Of a DNA stretch of 64,000 nucleotides, positions 1 through 12,713 are shown one piece after another. Location: NCBI GenBank assembly GCA_964036665.1, contig OZ038530.1, forward strand, positions 2,852,001 through 2,916,000. The letters are read 5' to 3'. A model generated the notes under the pieces. It was not told the DNA's origin. It saw only the letters and a list, made by a program, of their open reading frames with translations, and searched no databases. Origin of the DNA: Gordius sp. MW1. Lineage: Eukaryota > Nematomorpha > Gordioida > Gordea > Gordiidae. How positions within the stretch are numbered: position 1 is the stretch's first letter; each line of letters starts with the position of its first letter. A program made the position numbers and the translations under genes.

Positions 1-356
1 ATTCATCCGATGAAAGGGTTCGTTTTCAGACCTGGTTTCCATGATAAAAAGTAAAAACTTATCAGAATCAGAGAACTATTACTTTGAAATCATGATCGCA
101 TAGACCAGTTTTCAAAAATTAAGCAATCACGTTGCAATACATACAACAAACTAATCGCAACAACAAAACCTTGTCTTTTGTCAAAACGATAGTTCTCGCA
201 TCTTAAAACATCTTTTCGGAAATCAATCGAGGATAATAGGATTCTCAAATTGGCTTACTATTATATATTTTTTTACGCTCTTTCACATAGAATGGAAAAA
301 AATAAATTTTTACCTCAAAATTTTTCACATATTTTTCTTTCAACCGTATTCATCCG
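1..356. repeat. Partial monomer tail plus one variant monomer (GGGTTCG form)
   Basis: Bases 1-9 are the end of a cut monomer. The monomer from 10 reads ATGAAAGGGTTCG and CAGACCTGG instead of the usual GTTGTCG and CAGACGTGG. It has a 4-base TACA duplication inside the usual inverted-repeat region near 131-145, which spoils the left arm (GTTGCAAT). The same GGGTTCG marker returns at 9,304, and as GGGTTTG at about 27,511, so it marks the start of a copied block. Confidence 0.85.
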
Positions 357-701
357 ATGAAAGTTGTCGTTTTCAGACGTGGTTTCCATGATAAAAAGTA
401 AAAACTTATCAGAATAAGAGAACTATTACTTTGAAATCATGATCGCATAGACCAGTTTTCAAAAATTAAGCAATCACGTTGCGATACAACAAACTAATCG
501 CAACAACAAAACCTTGTCTTTTGTCAAAATGATAGTTCTCGCATCTTAAAACTTCTTTTCGGAAATCAATCGAGGATGATAGGATTCTCAAATTGGCTTA
601 CTTTTATATATTTTTTTACGCTTTTTCACATAGAATGGAAAAAAATAAATATTTTTACCTCAAAATTTTTCACATATTTTTCTTTCAACCGTATTCATCC
701 G
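357..701 (+). repeat. Representative monomer (345 bp) and its anatomy
   Basis: This copy shows the common left-domain form. Counting from the A of ATGAAAG as 1, positions 1-35 hold the conserved GTTGTCG and GACGTGGTTTCCATG. Positions 80-99 hold TCATGATCGCATAGACCAG. Positions 122-148 hold the inverted repeat. Positions 155-175 hold a slippage-prone CCTTGTCTTTTGTCAAAATG. Positions 180-219 hold the CTCGCA(T/G)CTTAAAAC and TTTTCGGAA(A/G)TCAATCGAGG class-diagnostic stretch. Positions 246-265 hold a TATATATTTTTTT tract. Positions 282-329 hold four A/T tracts. The start point is arbitrary. This copy carries two private marks, AGAATAAGAG (about 411) and GAGGATGATAGG (572), which let its descendants be traced to 3,801 and 9,617. 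Confidence 0.9.
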
Positions 702-1326
702 ATGAAAGTTGTCGTTTTCAGACGTGGTTTCCATGATAAAAAGTAAAAACTTATCAGAATCAGAGAACTATTACTTTGAAATCATGATCGCATAGACCAG
801 TTTTCAAAAATTAAGCAATCACGTTGCGATACAACAAACTAATCGCAACAACAAAACCTTGTCTTTTGTCAAAATGATTGTTCTCGCAGCTTAAAACTTA
901 TTTTCGGAAGTCAATCTAGGATAATAGGATTCTCAAATTGGCTTACTTTTATATATTTTTTTACGCTCTTTCACATAGAATCGAAAAAAAGAAATCTTTT
1001 TACCTCAAAATTTTTCACATTTTTTTCTTTCAACCGTATTCATCCGATGAAAGTTGTCGTTTCCAGACGTGGTTTTCATGATAAAAAGTAAAAATTTATC
1101 AGAATCAGAGAACTATTACTTTGAAATCATGATCGCATAGAGCAGTTTTCAAAAGTTAAGCATTCACGTTGCGATACAACAAACTAATCGCAACAACAAA
1201 ACCTTGTCTTTTGTCAAAATGATAGTTCTCGCAGCTTAAAACTTCTTTTCGGAAGTCAATCGAGGATAATAGGATTCTCAAATTGGCTTACTTTTATATA
1301 TTTTTTTACGCTCTTTCACATAGAAT

Positions 1327-1374
1327 GGAAAAAATAAATATTTTTACCTCAAAATTTTTCACATATTTTTCTTT
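1327..1374. repeat. A/T-tract cluster in the monomer, example copy
   Basis: In about 48 bases four A/T tracts follow each other: an A run after GAATGG, ATTTTT, AAAATTTTT and ATTTTT, with centres roughly 12-13 bases apart. The cluster is present in every monomer at about positions 282-325. A runs there vary from about 6 to 9, so single-base length changes are common. Known: A tracts phased near the helical repeat bend DNA. The spacing here is a little longer than 10.5, so strong bending is uncertain. Confidence 0.65.
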
Positions 1375-1855
1375 CAACCGTATTCATCCTATGAAAGTTG
1401 TCGTTTTCAGACGTGGTTTCCATGATAAATAGTAAAAACTTATCAGAATCAGAGAACTATTACTTTGAAATCATGATCGCAAAGATAAGTTTTCAAAAAT
1501 GAAGCAATCACGTTGCGATACAACAAACTAATCGCAACAACAAAACCTTGTCTTTTGTCAAAATGATAGTTCTCGCATCTTAAAACTTCTTTTCAGAAAT
1601 CAATCAAGGATAATAGGATTCTCAAATTGGCTTACTTTTATATATTTTTTTACGCTCTTTCACATAGAATCGAAAAAAATAAATCTTTTTACCTCAAAAT
1701 TTTTCAAATTTTTTCTTTCAACCGTATTCATCCTATGAAAGTTGTCGTTTTCAGACGTGGTTTCCATGATAAAAAGTAAAAACTTATCAGAATCAGAGAA
1801 CTATTACTTTGAAATCATGATCGCAAAGACCAGTTTTCAAAAATTAAGCAATCAC

Positions 1856-1882
1856 GTTGCGATACAACAAACTAATCGCAAC
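1856..1882. repeat. Inverted repeat in the monomer (8-bp arms, 11-base loop), example copy
   Basis: GTTGCGAT at 1,856-1,863 and its exact reverse complement ATCGCAAC at 1,875-1,882 flank ACAACAAACTA. The same element sits at monomer positions 122-148 in nearly all left-domain copies and in R2 and R3 (another example is 478-504). It is the only perfect inverted repeat of this size that I noticed in the monomer. Known: short dyads in centromeric satellites have been proposed to form cruciform or stem-loop DNA. Inferred: this could do so, but no function is shown. Confidence 0.8.
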
Positions 1883-3800
1883 AACAAAACCTTGTCTTTT
1901 GTCAAAATGATAGTTCTCGCATCTTAAAACTTCTTTTCGGAAATCAATCGAGGTTAATAGGATTCTTAAATTGGCTTACTTTTATTAATTTTTTTACGCT
2001 CTTTCACATAGAATGGAAAAAAATAAATATTTTTACCTCAAAATTTTTCACATATTTTTCTTTCAACCGTATTCATCCGATGAAAGTTGTCGTTTTCAGA
2101 CGTGGTTTCCATGATAAAAAGTAAAAACTTATCAGAATCAGAGAACTATTACTTTAAAATCATGATCGCATAGACCAGTTTTCAAAAATTAAGATTACGT
2201 TGCGATACAACAAACTAATCGCAACAACAAAACCTTGTCTTTTGTCAAAATGATAGTTCTCGCAGCTTAAAACTTATTTTCGGAAGTCAATCCAGGATAA
2301 TAGGATTCTCAAATTGGCTTACTTTTATATATTTTTTTACGCTCTTTCACATAGAATCGAAAAAAAGAAATCTTTTTACCTCAAAATTTTTCACATTTTT
2401 TTCTTTCAACCGTATTCATCCGATGAAAGTTGTCGTTTCCAGACGTGGTTTCCATGATAAAAAGTAAAAACTTATCAGAATCAGAGAACTATTACTTTGA
2501 AATCATGATCGCATAGAGCAGTTTTCAAAAGTTAAGCATTCACGTTGCGATACAACAAACTAATCGCAACAACAAAACCTTGTCTTTTGTCAAAATGATA
2601 GTTCTCGCATCTTAAAACTTCTTTTCGGAAATCAATCGAGGTTAATAGGATTCTTAAATTGGCTTACTTTTATATATTTTTTTACGCTCTTTCACATAGA
2701 ATGGAAAAAAATAAATATTTTTACCTCAAAATTTTTCACATATTTTTCTTTCAACCGTATTCATCCGATGAAAGTTGTCGTTTTCAGACCTGGTTTCCAT
2801 GATAAAAAGTAAAAACTTATCCGAATCAGAGAACTAATACTTTGAAATCATGATCGCATAGACCAGTTTTCAAAAATTAAGCAATCACGTTGCGATACAA
2901 CAAACTAATCGCAACAACAAAACCTTGTCTTTTGTCAAAATGATAGTTCTCGCAGCTTAAAACTTCTTTTCGGAAGTCAATCGAGGATAATAGGATTCTC
3001 AAATTGGCTTACTTTTATATATTTTTTTACGCTCTTTCACATAGAATGGAAAAAATAAATATTTTTTCCTCAAAATTTTTCACATATTTTTCTTTCAACC
3101 GTATTCATCCTATGAAAGTTGTCGTTTTCAGACGTGGTTTCCATGATAAATAGTAAAAACTTATCAGAATCAGAGAACTATTACTTTGAAATCATGATCG
3201 CAAAGATAAGTTTTCAAAAATGAAGCAATCACGTTGCGATACAACAAACTAATCGCAACAACAAAACCTTGTCTTTTGTCAAAATGATAGTTCTCGCATC
3301 TTAAAACTTCTTTTCGGAAATCAATCGAGGATAATAGGATTCTCAAATTGGCTTACTTTTATATATTTTTTTACGCTCTTTCACATAGAATCGAAAAAAA
3401 TAAATCTTTTTACCTCAAAATTTTTCAAATTTTTTCTTTCAACCGTATTCATCCTATGAAAGTTGTCGTTTTCAGACGTGGTTTCCATGATAAAAAGTAA
3501 AAACTTATCAGAATCAGAGAACTATTACTTTGAAATCATGATCGCAAAGACCAGTTTTCAAAAATTAAGCAATCACGTTGCGATACAACAAACTAATCGC
3601 AACAACAAAACCTTGTCTTTTGTCAAAATGATAGTTCTCGCATCTTAAAACTTCTTTTCGGAAATCAATCGAGGTTAATAGAATTCTTAAATTGGCTTAC
3701 TTTTATATATTTTTTTACGCTCTTTCACATAGAATGGAAAAAAATAAATATTTTTACCTCAAAATTTTTCACATATTTTTCTTTCAACCGTATTCATCCG

Positions 3801-5178
3801 ATGAAAGTTGTCGTTTTCAGACGTGGTTTCCATGATAAAAAGTAAAAACTTATCAGAATCAGAGAACTATTACTTTGAAATCATGATCGCATAGACCAGT
3901 TTTCAAAAATTAAGCAATCACGTTGCGATACAACAAACTAATCGCAACAACAAAACCTTGTCTTTTGTCAAAATGATAGTTCTCGCATCTTAAAACTTCT
4001 TTTCGGAAATCAATCGAGGATGATAGGATTCTCAAATTGGCTTACTTTTATATATTTTTTTACGCTTTTTCACATAGAATGGAAAAAAATAAATATTTTT
4101 ACCTCAAAATTTTTCACATATTTTTCTTTCAACCGTATTCATCCGATGAAAGTTGTCGTTTTCAGACGTGGTTTCCATGATAAAAAGTAAAAACTTATCA
4201 GAATCAGAGAACTATTACTTTGAAATCATGATCGCATAGACCAGTTTTCAAAAATTAAGCAATCACGTTGCGATACAACAAACTAATCGCAACAACAAAA
4301 CCTTGTCTTTTGTCAAAATGATAGTTCTCGCAGCTTAAAACTTATTTTCGGAAGTCAATCTAGGATAATAGGATTCTCAAATTGGCTTACTTTTATATAT
4401 TTTTTTACGCTCTTTCACATAGAATCGAAAAAAAGAAATCTTTTTACCTCAAAATTTTTCACATTTTTTTCTTTCAACCGTATTCATCCGATGAAAGTTG
4501 TCGTTTCCAGACGTGGTTTCCATGATAAAAAGTAAAAATTTATCAGAATCAGAGAACTATTACTTTGAAATCATGATCGCATAGAGCAGTTTTCAAAAGT
4601 TAAGCATTCACGTTGCGATACAACAAACTAATCGCAACAACAAAACCTTGTCTTTTGTCAAAATGATAGTTCTCGCAGCTTAAAACTTCTTTTCGGAAGT
4701 CAATCGAGGATAATAGGATTCTCAAATTGGCTTACTTTTATATATTTTTTTACGCTCTTTCACATAGAATGGAAAAAAAAAATATTTTTACCTCAAAATT
4801 TTTCACATATTTTTCTTTCAACCGTATTCATCCTATGAAAGTTGTCGTTTTCAGACGTGGTTTCCATGATAAATAGTAAAAACTTATCAGAATCAGAGAA
4901 CTATTACTTTGAAATCATGATCGCAAAGATAAGTTTTCAAAAATGAAGCAATCACGTTGCGATACAACAAACTAATCGCAACAACAAAACCTTGTCTTTT
5001 GTCAAAATGATAGTTCTCGCATCTTAAAACTTCTTTTTGGAAATCAATCGAGGATAATAGGATTCTCAAATTGGCTTACTTTTATATATTTTTTTACGCT
5101 CTTTCACATAGAATCGAAAAAAATAAATCTTTTTACCTCAAAATTTTTTAAATTTTTTCTTTCAACCGTATTCATCCT
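3801..5178. repeat. Partial second copy of the 10-mer (4 monomers)
   Basis: Four monomers follow 357-1,734 at offset 3,444, including GAGGATGATAGG (4,016), the CTAGGATAATAGG form (about 4,362), the TTTCCAGACG/GAGCAG/AAAAGTT form (about 4,490) and the GATAAATAG form (about 4,835). Small differences include a lost T in the A-rich run near 4,780. The copy then joins the 6-mer block. Confidence 0.8.
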
Positions 5179-7240
5179 ATGAAAGTTGTCGTTTTCAGAC
5201 GTGGTTTCCATGATAAAAAGTAAAAACTTATCAGAATCAGAGAACTATTACTTTGAAATCATGATCGCAAAGACCAGTTTTCAAAAATTAAGCAATCACG
5301 TTGCGATACAACAAACTAATCGCAACAACAAAACCTTGTCTTTTGTCAAAATGATAGTTCTCGCATCTTAAAACTTCTTTTCGGAAATCAATCGAGGTTA
5401 ATAGGATTCTTAAATTGGCTTACTTTTATATATTTTTTTACGCTCTTTCACATAGAATGGAAAAAAATAAATATTTTTACCTCAAAATTTTTCACATATT
5501 TTTCTTTCAACCGTATTCATCCGATGAAAGTTGTCGTTTTCAGACGTGGTTTCTATGATAAAAAGTAAAAACTTATCAGAATCAGAGAACTCTTACTTTG
5601 AAATCATGATCGCATAGACCAGTTTTCAAAAATTAAGATCACGTTGCGATACAACAAACTAATCGCAACAACAAAACCTTGTCTTTTGTCAAAATGATAG
5701 TTCTCGCAGCTTAAAACTTATTTTCGGAAGTCAATCCAGGATAATAGGATTCTCAAATTGGCTTACTTTTATATATTTTTTTACGCTCTTTTACATAGAA
5801 TCGAAAAGAAGAAATCTTTTTACCTCAAAATTTTTCACATTTTTTTCTTTCAACCGTATTCATCCGATGAAAGTTGTCGTTTCCAGACGTGGTTTCCCTG
5901 ATAAAAAGTAAAAACTTATCAGAATCAGAGAACTATTACTTTGAAATCATGATCGCATAGAGCAGTTTTCAAAAGTTAAGCATTCACGTTGCGATACAAC
6001 AAACTAATCGCAACAACAAAACCTTGTCTTTTGTCAAAATGATAGTTCTCGCAGCTTAAAACTTATTTTCGGAAGTCAATCCAGGATAATAGGATTCTCA
6101 AATTGGCTTACTTTTATATATTTTTTTACGCTCTTTCACATAGAATCGAAAAAAATAAATCATTTTACCTCAAAATTTTTCACATTTTTTTCTTTCAACC
6201 GTATTCATCCGATGAAAGTTGTCGTTTCCAGACGTGGTTTCCATGATAAAAAGTAAAAATTTATCAGAATCAGAGAACTATTACTTTGAAATCATGATCG
6301 CATAGAGCAGTTTTCAAAAGTTAAGCATTCACGTTGCGATACAACAAACTAATCGCAACAATAAAACGTTGTCTTTAAAATGATAGTTCTCGCAGCTTAA
6401 AACCGCTTCTCTGAAGTCAATCGAGGATAATAGGATTCTCAAATTGGCTTACTTTTATATATTTTTTTACGCTCTTTCACATAGAATCGAAAAAAATAAA
6501 TCTTTTTACCTCAAAATTTTTCACATATTTTTCTTTCAACCGTATTCATCCTATGAAAGTTGTCGTTTTCAGACGTGGTTTCCATGATAAAAAGTAAAAA
6601 CTTATCAGAATCAGAGAACTATTACTTTGAAATCATGATCGCATAGACCAGTTTTCAAAAATTAAGCAATCACGTTGCGATACAACAAACTAATCGCAAC
6701 AACAAAACCTTGTCTTTTGTCAAAATGATAGTTCTCGCAGCTTAAAACTTCTTTTCGGAAGTCAATCGAGGATAATAGGATTCTCAAATTGGCTTACTTT
6801 TATATATTTTTTTACGCTCTTTCACATAGAATGGAAAAAATAAATATTTTTACCTCAAAATTTTTCACATATTTTTCTTTCAACCGTATTCATCCTATGA
6901 AAGTTGTCGTTTTCAGACGTGGTTTCCATGATAAAAAGTAAAAACTTATCAGAATCAGAGAACTATTACTTTGAAATCATGATCGCAAAGATAAGTTTTC
7001 AAAAATTAAGCAATCACGTTGCGATACAACAAACTAATCGCAACAACAAAACCTTGTATTTTGTCAAAATGATAGTTCTCGCATCTTAAAACTTCTTTTC
7101 GGAAATCAATCGAGGATAATAGGATTCTCAAATTGGCTTACTTTTATATATTTTTTTACGCTCTTTCACATAGAATCGAAAAAAATAAATCTTTTTACCT
7201 CAAAATTTTTCAAATTTTTTCTTTCAACCGTATTCATCCT
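5179..7240. repeat. Higher-order repeat, 6-mer of ~2,062 bp, copy 1
   Basis: Six monomers. Markers shared with the next block at an offset of 2,062 are the TTCCCTGAT substitution (5,893), AGATCACG with missing bases (about 5,635), TTTTACATAG with GAAAAGAAG (about 5,790-5,810), the AATAAAACGTTG and CCGCTTCTCTG monomer (about 6,360-6,415), and TTGTATTTTGTC (about 7,054). The first monomer also matches the GCAAAGACCAG form at 1,735 and 3,456. Confidence 0.85.
6361..6386. repeat. Four-base deletion site (TGTC lost), example copy
   Basis: The usual TTGTCTTTTGTCAAAATG becomes TTGTCTTTAAAATG, a loss of one TGTC between two TGTC copies, as expected from replication slippage. The deletion goes with AATAAAACG upstream and ACCGCTTCTC downstream and defines the class seen at 6,361, about 8,423, 22,835 and 28,347. 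It is also fixed in R3 and R1 throughout the right domain. Confidence 0.75.
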
Positions 7241-9303
7241 ATGAAAGTTGTCGTTTTCAGACGTGGTTTCCATGATAAAAAGTAAAAACTTATCAGAATC
7301 AGAGAACTATTACTTTGAAATCATGATCGCAAAGACCAGTTTTCAAAAATTAAGCAATCACGTTGCGATACAACAAACTAATCGCAACAACAAAACCTTG
7401 TCTTTTGTCAAAATGATAGTTCTCGCATCTTAAAACTTCTTTTCGGAAATCAATCGAGGTTAATAGGATTCTTAAATTGGCTTACTTTTATATATTTTTT
7501 TACGCTCTTTCACATAGAATGGAAAAAAATAAATATTTTTACCTCAAAATTTTTCACATATTTTTCTTTCAACCGTATTCATCCGATGAAAGTTGTCGTT
7601 TTCAGACGTGGTTTCCATGATAAAAAGTAAAAACTTATCAGAATCAGAGAACTCTTACTTTGAAATCATGATCGCATAGACCAGTTTTCAAAAATTAAGA
7701 TCACGTTGCGATACAACAAACTAATCGCAACAACAAAACCTTGTCTTTTGTCAAAATGATAGTTCTCGCAGCTTAAAACTTATTTTCGGAAGTCAATCCA
7801 GGATAATAGGATTCTCAAATTGGCTTACTTTTATATATTTTTTTACGCTCTTTTACATAGAATCGAAAAGAAGAAATCTTTTTACCTCAAAATTTTTCAC
7901 ATTTTTTTCTTTCAACCGTATTCATCCGATGAAAGTTGTCGTTTCCAGACGTGGTTTCCCTGATAAAAAGTAAAAACTTATCAGAATCAGAGAACTATTA
8001 CTTTGAAATCATGATCGCATAGAGCAGTTTTCAAAAGTTAAGCATTCACGTTGCGATACAACAAACTAATCGCAACAACAAAACCTTGTCTTTTGTCAAA
8101 ATGATAGTTCTCGCAGCTTAAAACTTATTTTCGGAAGTCAATCCAGGATAATAGGATTCTCAAATTGGCTTACTTTTATATATTTTTTTACGCTCTTTCA
8201 CATAGAATCGAAAAAAATAAATCATTTTACCTCAAAATTTTTCACATTTTTTTCTTTCAACCGTATTCATCCGATGAAAGTTGTCGTTTCCAGACGTGGT
8301 TTCCATGATAAAAAGTAAAAATTTATCAGAATCAGAGAACTATTACTTTGAAATCATGATCGCATAGAGCAGTTTTCAAAAGTTAAGCATTCACGTTGCG
8401 ATACAACAAACTAATCGCAACAATAAAACGTTGTCTTTAAAATGATAGTTCTCGCAGCTTAAAACCGCTTCTCTGAAGTCAATCGAGGATAATAGGATTC
8501 TCAAATTGGCTTACTTTTATATATTTTTTTACGCTCTTTCACATAGAATCGAAAAAAATAAATCTTTTTACCTCAAAATTTTTCACATATTTTTCTTTCA
8601 ACCGTATTCATCCTATGAAAGTTGTCGTTTTCAGACGTGGTTTCCATGATAAAAAGTAAAAACTTATCAGAATCAGAGAACTATTACTTTGAAATCATGA
8701 TCGCATAGACCAGTTTTCAAAAATTAAGCAATCACGTTGCGATACAACAAACTAATCGCAACAACAAAACCTTGTCTTTTGTCAAAATGATAGTTCTCGC
8801 AGCTTAAAACTTCTTTTCGGAAGTCAATCGAGGATAATAGGATTCTCAAATTGGCTTACTTTTATATATTTTTTTACGCTCTTTCACATAGAATGGAAAA
8901 AATAAATATTTTTACCTCAAAATTTTTCACATATTTTTCTTTCAACCGTATTCATCCTATGAAAGTTGTCGTTTTCAGACGTGGTTTCCATGATAAAAAG
9001 TAAAAACTTATCAGAATCAGAGAACTATTACTTTGAAATCATGATCGCAAAGATAAGTTTTCAAAAATTAAGCAATCACGTTGCGATACAACAAACTAAT
9101 CGCAACAACAAAACCTTGTATTTTGTCAAAATGATAGTTCTCGCATCTTAAAACTTCTTTTCGGAAATCAATCGAGGATAATAGGATTCTCAAATTGGCT
9201 TACTTTTATATATTTTTTTACGCTCTTTCACATAGAATGGAAAAAAATAAATATTTTTACCTCAAAATTTTTCACATATTTTTCTTTCAACCGTATTCAT
9301 CCG
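7241..9303. repeat. Higher-order repeat, 6-mer of ~2,062 bp, copy 2
   Basis: This repeats 5,179-7,240 with the same private marks: TTCCCTGAT at 7,955, AGATCACG near 7,698, CCGCTTCTCTG near 8,465 and TTGTATTTTGTC near 9,116. I noticed very few differences; one is TTTCTATGAT near 5,551 against TTTCCATGAT near 7,613. The match ends near 9,230, where the A-rich run changes from the CGAAAAAAATAAATC form to GGAAAAAAATAAATA. Confidence 0.85.
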
Positions 9304-12300
9304 ATGAAAGGGTTCGTTTTCAGACCTGGTTTCCATGATAAAAAGTAAAAACTTATCAGAATCAGAGAACTATTACTTTGAAATCATGATCGCATAGACC
9401 ATACAACAAACTATTCGCAACAACAAAACCTTGTCTTTTGTCAAAACGATAGTTCTCGCATCTTAAAACATCTTTTCGGAAATCAATCGAGGATAATAGG
9501 ATTCTCAAATTGGCTTACTTTTATATATTTTTTTACGCTCTTTCACATAGAATGGAAAAAAATAAATTTTTACCTCAAAATTTTTCACATATTTTTCTTT
9601 CAACCGTATTCATCCGATGAAAGTTGTCGTTTTCAGACGTGGTTTCCATGATAAAAAGTAAAAACTTATCAGAATAAGAGAACTATTACTTTGAAATCAT
9701 GATCGCATAGACCAGTTTTCAAAAATTAAGCAATCACGTTGCGATACAACAAACTAATCGCAACAACAAAACCTTGTCTTTTGTCAAAATGATAGTTCTC
9801 GCATCTTAAAACTTCTTTTCGGAAATCAATCGAGGATGATAGGATTCTCAAATTGGCTTACTTTTATATATTTTTTTACGCTTTTTCACATAGAATGGAA
9901 AAAAATAAATATTTTTACATCAAAATTTTTCACATATTTTTCTTTCAACCGTATTCATCCGATGAAAGTTGTCGTTTTCAGACGTGGTTTCCATGATAAA
10001 AAGTAAAAACTTATCAGAATCAGAGAACTATTACTTTGAAATCATGATCGCATAGACCAGTTTTCAAAAATTAAGCAATCACGTTGCGATACAACAAACT
10101 AATCGCAACAACAAAACCTTGTCTTTTGTCAAAATGATAGTTCTCGCAGCTTAAAACTTATTTTCGGAAGTCAATCTAGGATAATAGGATTCTCAAATTG
10201 GCTTACTTTTATATATTTTTTTACGCTCTTTCACATAGAATCGAAAAAAAGAAATCTTTTTACCTCAAAATTTTTCACATTTTTTTCTTTCAACCGTATT
10301 CATCCGATGAAAGTTGTCGTTTCCAGACGTGGTTTCCATGATAAAAAGTAAAAATTTATCAGAATCAGAGAACTATTACTTTGAAATCATGATCGCATAG
10401 AGCAGTTTTCAAAAGTTAAGCATTCACGTTGCGATACAACAAACTAATCGCAACAACAAAACCTTGTCTTTTGTCAAAATGATAGTTCTCGCAGCTTAAA
10501 ACTTCTTTTCGGAAGTCAATCGAGGATAATAGGATTCTCAAATTGGCTTACTTTTATATATTTTTTTACGCTCTTTCACATAGAATGGAAAAAATAAATA
10601 TTTTTACCTCAAAATTTTTCACATATTTTTCTTTCAACCGTATTCATCCTATGAAAGTTGTCGTTTTCAGACGTGGTTTCCATGATAAATAGTAAAAACT
10701 TATCAGAATCAGAGAACTATTACTTTGAAATCATGATCGCAAAGATAAGTTTTCAAAAATGAAGCAATCACGTTGCGATACAACAAACTAATCGCAACAA
10801 CAAAACCTTGTCTTTTGTCAAAATGATAGTTCTCGCATCTTAAAACTTCTTTTCGGAAATCAATCGAGGATAATAGGATTCTCAAATTGGCTTACTTTTA
10901 TATATTTTTTTACGCTCTTTCACATAGAATCGAAAAAAATAAATCTTTTTACCTCAAAATTTTTCAAATTTTTTCTTTCAACCGTATTCATCCTATGAAA
11001 GTTGTCGTTTTCAGACGTGGTTTCCATGATAAAAAGTAAAAACTTATCAGAATCAGAGAACTATTACTTTGAAATCATGATCGCAAAGACCAGTTTTCAA
11101 AAATTAAGCAATCACGTTGCGATACAACAAACTAATCGCAACAACAAAACCTTGTCTTTTGTCAAAATGATAGTTCTCGCATCTTAAAACTTCTTTTCGG
11201 AAATCAATCGAGGTTAATAGGATTCTTAAATTGGCTTACTTTTATATATTTTTTTACGCTCTTTCACATAGAATGGAAAAAAATAAATATTTTTACCTCA
11301 AAATTTTTCACATATTTTTCTTTCAACCGTATTCATCCGATGAAAGTTGTCGTTTTCAGACGTGGTTTCCATGATAAAAAGTAAAAACTTATCAGAATCA
11401 GAGAACTATTACTTTGTAATCATGATCGCATAGACCAGTTTTCAAAAATTAAGATTACGTTGCGATACAACAAACTAATCGCAACAACAAAACCTTGTCT
11501 TTTGTCAAAATGATAGTTCTCGCAGCTTAAAACTTATTTTCGGAAGTCAATCCAGGATAATAGGATTCTCAAATTGGCTTACTTTTATATATTTTTTTAC
11601 GCTCTTTCACATAGAATCGAAAAAAAGAAATCATTTTACCTCAAAATTTTTCACATTTTTTTCTTTCAACCGTATTCATCCGATGAAAGTTGTCGTTTCC
11701 AGACGTGGTTTCCATGATAAAAAGTAAAAACTTATCAGAATCAGAGAACTATTACTTTGAAATCATGATCGCATAGAGCAGTTTTCAAAAGTTAAGCATT
11801 CACGTTGCGATACAACAAACTAATCGCAACAACAAAACCTTGTCTTTTGTCAAAATGATAGTTCTCGCATCTTAAAACTTCTTTTCGGAAATCAATCGAG
11901 GTTAATAGGATTCTTAAATTGGCTTACTTTTATATATTTTTTTACGCTCTTTCACATAGAATGGAAAAAAATAAATATTTTTACCTCAAAATTTTTCACA
12001 TATTTTTCTTTCAACCGTATTCATCCGATGAAAGTTGTCTTCAGACCTGGTTTCCATGATAAAAAGTAAAAACTTATCCGAATCAGAGAACTATTACTTT
12101 GAAATCATGATCGCATAGACCAGTTTTCAAAAATTAAGCAATCACGTTGCGATACAACAAACTAATCGCAACAACAAAACCTTGTCTTTTGTCAAAATGA
12201 TAGTTCTCGCAGCTTAAAACTTCTTTTCGGAAGTCAATCGAGGATAATAGGATTCTCAAATTGGCTTACTTTTATATATTTTTTTACGCTCTTTCACATA

Positions 12301-12713
12301 GAATGGAAAAAATAAATATTTTTTCCTCAAAATTTTTCACATATTTTTCTTTCAACCGTATTCATCCTATGAAAGTTGTCGTTTTCAGACGTGGTTTCCA
12401 TGATAAATAGTAAAAACTTATCAGAATCAGAGAACTATTACTTTGAAATCATGATCGCAAAGATAAGTTTTCAAAAATGAAGCAATCACGTTGCGATACA
12501 ACAAACTAATCGCAACAACAAAACCTTGTCTTTTGTCAAAATGATAGTTCTCGCATCTTAAAACTTCTTTTCGGAAATCAATCGAGGATAATAGGATTCT
12601 CAAATTGGCTTACTTTTATATATTTTTTTACGCTCTTTCACATAGAATCGAAAAAAAGAAATCTTTTTACCTCAAAATTTTTCACATTTTTTTCTTTCAA
12701 CCGTATTCATCCG
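9304..12713. repeat. Later copy of the first ~3.3 kb, with private deletions
   Basis: Ten monomers repeat those from 10 onward in the same order: GGGTTCG, AGAATAAGAG (9,671), GAGGATGATAGG (9,832), the CTAGG form, the GATAAATAG form, the GCAAAGACCAG form, the AGATTACG form and the ATCCGAATC form. The offset starts at 9,294 and falls to 9,260 after a 34-bp deletion at 9,401/9,402, which removes the left arm of the inverted repeat. A further 3-bp loss gives GTTGTCTTCAG near 12,036. The match ends near 12,655, where AATAAATC becomes AAGAAATC. Confidence 0.85.

Larger units (their letters stand above)
357..3800. repeat. Higher-order repeat, 10-mer of 3,444 bp, copy 1
   Basis: Ten monomers start at about 357, 702, 1047, 1391, 1735, 2080, 2423, 2768, 3112 and 3456. 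The eleventh, at 3,801, repeats the first with the rare GAGGATGATAGG (572 and 4,016, offset 3,444). A weaker 5-mer period of 1,721 bp is nested inside: monomers at 1,735 and 3,456 share TCCTATG, GCAAAGACCAG and GAGGTTAATAG. Monomers at 1,391 and 3,112 share GATAAATAG and AAAGATAAG. No gene is present. The short frames at 1742 and 3463 are parts of the repeat. Confidence 0.85.
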
